Shown here: positions 5,753-7,262 of the stretch, piece after piece
Position numbering within the stretch: the first letter of the stretch is position 1
Layout: every line of letters begins with the position of its first letter
From: Gemmatimonadota bacterium
GTDB lineage: Bacteria; Gemmatimonadota; Gemmatimonadetes; Gemmatimonadales; GWC2-71-9
Direction: 5' to 3'
DNA: 7,262 bases
NCBI GenBank assembly: GCA_024640185.1
Contig: JAHEFN010000120.1
Span: 1-7,262, forward strand
Position numbers and translations under genes: made by a program
The notes under the pieces: generated by a model
Database searches by the model: none
What the model saw: only the letters and a program-made list of their open reading frames with translations
What the model was told of the DNA's origin: nothing

Positions 5753-5859
5753 CGGTGGGCAGGGCCTCGGCATGGGATTGCCCTTCCCCGCGGTTCGGGG
5801 TGGGCGACCCAAAAATAGCGCCATGGCCTCCCCTCACGGTGCCGCCGGTGGTTGCGCCC

Positions 5860-5873
5860 CGGCCCGTGGGCCG
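5860..5873. promoter_or_regulatory. 14-bp palindrome in the divergent intergenic region
   Basis: CGGCCC and GGGCCG form perfect six-base arms around a GT centre. The site sits between the divergent proline dehydrogenase and permease genes, where an operator shared by both would be expected. In DNA this GC-rich such a palindrome can arise by chance, so an operator role is only a candidate. Confidence 0.25.
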
Positions 5874-5916
5874 CGAAACTGCCCGGACTCCCCACCTCCC
5901 CGATACAGGATCCGCC

Positions 5917-7233
5917 ATGCCCCAGATCGGCTACGCGCGCACCCTCGGCCTCTTCTCGGCCACCATGATGGTCATCGGCGGGATCATCGGCTCGGGGATC
6001 TTCCTCAACCCGTCGGTGGTTGCCGCCCGAGTGGGCACCCCGGGATTGACGCTTGGTGTCTGGGCAGCCGGTGCCGGCATCGCCCTCATCGGGGCCTTCG
6101 TCTACGCCGAGTTGGGCCAACGGCGGCCCACCGCAGGCGGAGGGTACGCCTACCTCAGGGAGGCCTTCGGGCCACTCTCCGGCTTTCTCTATGCCTGGGC
6201 CCTGCTGTTGATCATCGCCACCGGCGCGGCAGCTGCCGTGGCGATGACCTTCGCGGGATACGCCGTTGCCCTGGTGGGCGGGCCCGCGCATTGGCAGCAG
6301 CCGACCGCCGCCGGAGCCATCGTGCTGCTCACCCTGGTGAACCTCGTCGGGGTGCGGCCAGCGGCCTGGACCCAGAACCTGTTCACGATCCTGAAGCTCA
6401 GTGCCATTGCCGCGCTGGTGGTGGCAGCCTTCACGGTGGCCGGGCTCGGTGGGCTCACGACACCCTCCGCCACCCCGGCACCGGAGGGGTCGCTGATCTT
6501 GATGATCGGTGCCGCCCTCGTGCCGGTGCTGTTCGCCTTCGGTGGCTGGCAGCAGACCAACTTCGTGGCCGAGGAGATCATCGCGCCAGAGCGGAACCTG
6601 CCGCGCGCCCTCGTCATCGGTGTCACGGCCGTGGCGGCGACCTACCTTCTCGTCAACGCCGCCTATCTCGGCGCACTTGGAGTCGACGGCCTCGCCACCT
6701 CGATCGCACCCGCGGCGGACACCATGGGTGCCGTGGCCGGTGAGACGGGCCGCGCCCTCATGGCCGCCGGCATCGTCGCCTCGACCTTCGGCTTCCTCAA
6801 CCTCGTGCTGCTGGTCTCCCCACGGGTCTACCAGGCGATGGCGCGGGACGGCCTCTTCTTCGCTGCCTTCGCCAAACTGCACCCCCGGCGGCGCACCCCG
6901 ACCATGGCGATCGTGGTCCAGGGACTCTGGGCGCTGGGGCTGGTCTACTCCGGGAGCTACGGGCAGCTGCTCGACTATGTCGTCTTTGCCGACTGGATCT
7001 TCTTTGGCCTGACTGCGGCCGCCCTGTTCGCCATCCGTCGGAACGATGGCGGCCAGAGCTCGGGCTTCACGGTGCCGTTCCACCCCTGGACCACCGCGGT
7101 GTTCATCCTCGCAGCCGCCTATGTTGTCATCGGATCGGTCGCCTCGAACCCCGGCAATGCACTCCGCGGTGGCGGCCTGCTCCTGCTGGGTGTCCCGGCC
7201 TTCTTCTATTGGCAACGACGGAGCATCGCATGA
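5917..7233 (+). CDS. APC-superfamily amino acid permease
   Basis: This 438-aa integral inner-membrane transporter is predicted to have about 12 helices. TM1 carries the unwound-helix substrate motif GGIIGSGIF (21-29). The stretch VYAELGQRRPTAGGGYAYLREAFG (62-85) is the TM2-TM3 signature of the family. FAFGGWQQTNFVAEEI (206-221) is the TM6 substrate region, followed by the conserved APERNLPRAL. SPRVYQAMARDG (301-312) and the TPTMAI loop are the usual TM8-TM9 features. Substrate cannot be read off; the style is closest to LAT/SteT-like permeases. ATG 5917 is chosen because AGGA (5907-5910) lies six bases upstream and the membrane fold begins there. The open frame before it is Pro/Arg-rich and unlike the family. 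It is divergent from proline dehydrogenase, so a proline or related substrate is possible but unproven. The next gene overlaps its stop by 4 bp. Confidence 0.93.
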   Translation: MPQIGYARTLGLFSATMMVIGGIIGSGIFLNPSVVAARVGTPGLTLGVWAAGAGIALIGAFVYAELGQRRPTAGGGYAYLREAFGPLSGFLYAWALLLIIATGAAAAVAMTFAGYAVALVGGPAHWQQPTAAGAIVLLTLVNLVGVRPAAWTQNLFTILKLSAIAALVVAAFTVAGLGGLTTPSATPAPEGSLILMIGAALVPVLFAFGGWQQTNFVAEEIIAPERNLPRALVIGVTAVAATYLLVNAAYLGALGVDGLATSIAPAADTMGAVAGETGRALMAAGIVASTFGFLNLVLLVSPRVYQAMARDGLFFAAFAKLHPRRRTPTMAIVVQGLWALGLVYSGSYGQLLDYVVFADWIFFGLTAAALFAIRRNDGGQSSGFTVPFHPWTTAVFILAAAYVVIGSVASNPGNALRGGGLLLLGVPAFFYWQRRSIA

Positions 7234-7262
7234 CCTTCAACCCGACCACCATCATCGAGCCG
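7230..7262 (+). CDS. 5' end of a gene coupled to the permease, possibly a beta-eliminating lyase
   Basis: ATG 7230 overlaps the permease TGA (ATGA, 7230-7233) and the frame stays open for the 11 remaining codons (MTFNPTTIIEP). The 4-bp overlap is the pattern seen at five other junctions in this window, which supports a real start. The TIIEP segment recalls the N-terminus of tryptophanase/tyrosine phenol-lyase proteins, which often begin with an (I)IEPFRIK-like stretch, and such an enzyme would pair sensibly with an amino acid permease. Eleven residues cannot establish this. Confidence 0.45.
   Translation, partial: MTFNPTTIIEP

Noticed and set aside
5749..7215. A 488-codon open frame on the minus strand opposite the permease
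   Set aside because: Its translation is Gly/Asp/His/Arg-rich low-complexity sequence with no domain, as expected from the reverse frame of a GC-rich gene; the permease frame has clear membrane helices and family motifs.

Overview
This 7.26-kb window is very GC-rich and densely coding, with 4-bp ATGA/GTGA overlaps between most neighbouring genes. It looks like ordinary chromosome from a free-living bacterium. The GC content, the style of the proteins and the monofunctional proline dehydrogenase fit a phylum such as Gemmatimonadota. That placement is an impression only: there is no rRNA or other marker gene here. I see no mobile element, tRNA, rRNA or CRISPR array.

Layout. (1) Bases 1-176 hold the last 57 codons of an unrecognised gene, followed by a strong GC-rich hairpin (197-227) and a plausible promoter (233-263). 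(2) A rightward cluster covers 309-3605: a nitrilase-superfamily amidohydrolase, a GNAT acetyltransferase, a small MazG-type nucleotide pyrophosphohydrolase (YpjD type), and a large cysteine-rich exported protein, probably a lipoprotein. The first two correspond to the two halves of the fused GNAT-nitrilase proteins typified by Bacillus YhcX, but here they are separate and in reverse order. (3) A leftward cluster covers 5752-3607: proline dehydrogenase, a 104-aa protein of unknown function, and the ribosome-assembly GTPase RsgA, all joined by 4-bp overlaps. It meets the rightward cluster tail to tail with one base between the stop codons. (4) A divergent intergenic region with a 14-bp palindrome separates proline dehydrogenase from a rightward APC-family amino acid permease (5917-7233). 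A further gene overlaps the permease by 4 bp and leaves the window after 11 codons.

Functional reading. Proline dehydrogenase and the amino acid permease, divergently arranged, suggest a locus for amino acid uptake and catabolism. RsgA and the MazG-like enzyme are housekeeping. The most unusual item is the cysteine-rich protein at 2274-3605. Eighteen of its nineteen cysteines fall into nine pairs spaced 8-16 residues apart, on a repeat of close to 34 residues. One unit has lost its cysteines, and a His/Met/Asp-rich segment sits where another unit would be expected. This looks like a disulfide-stapled helical repeat protein of the cell envelope that I cannot assign to a named family.
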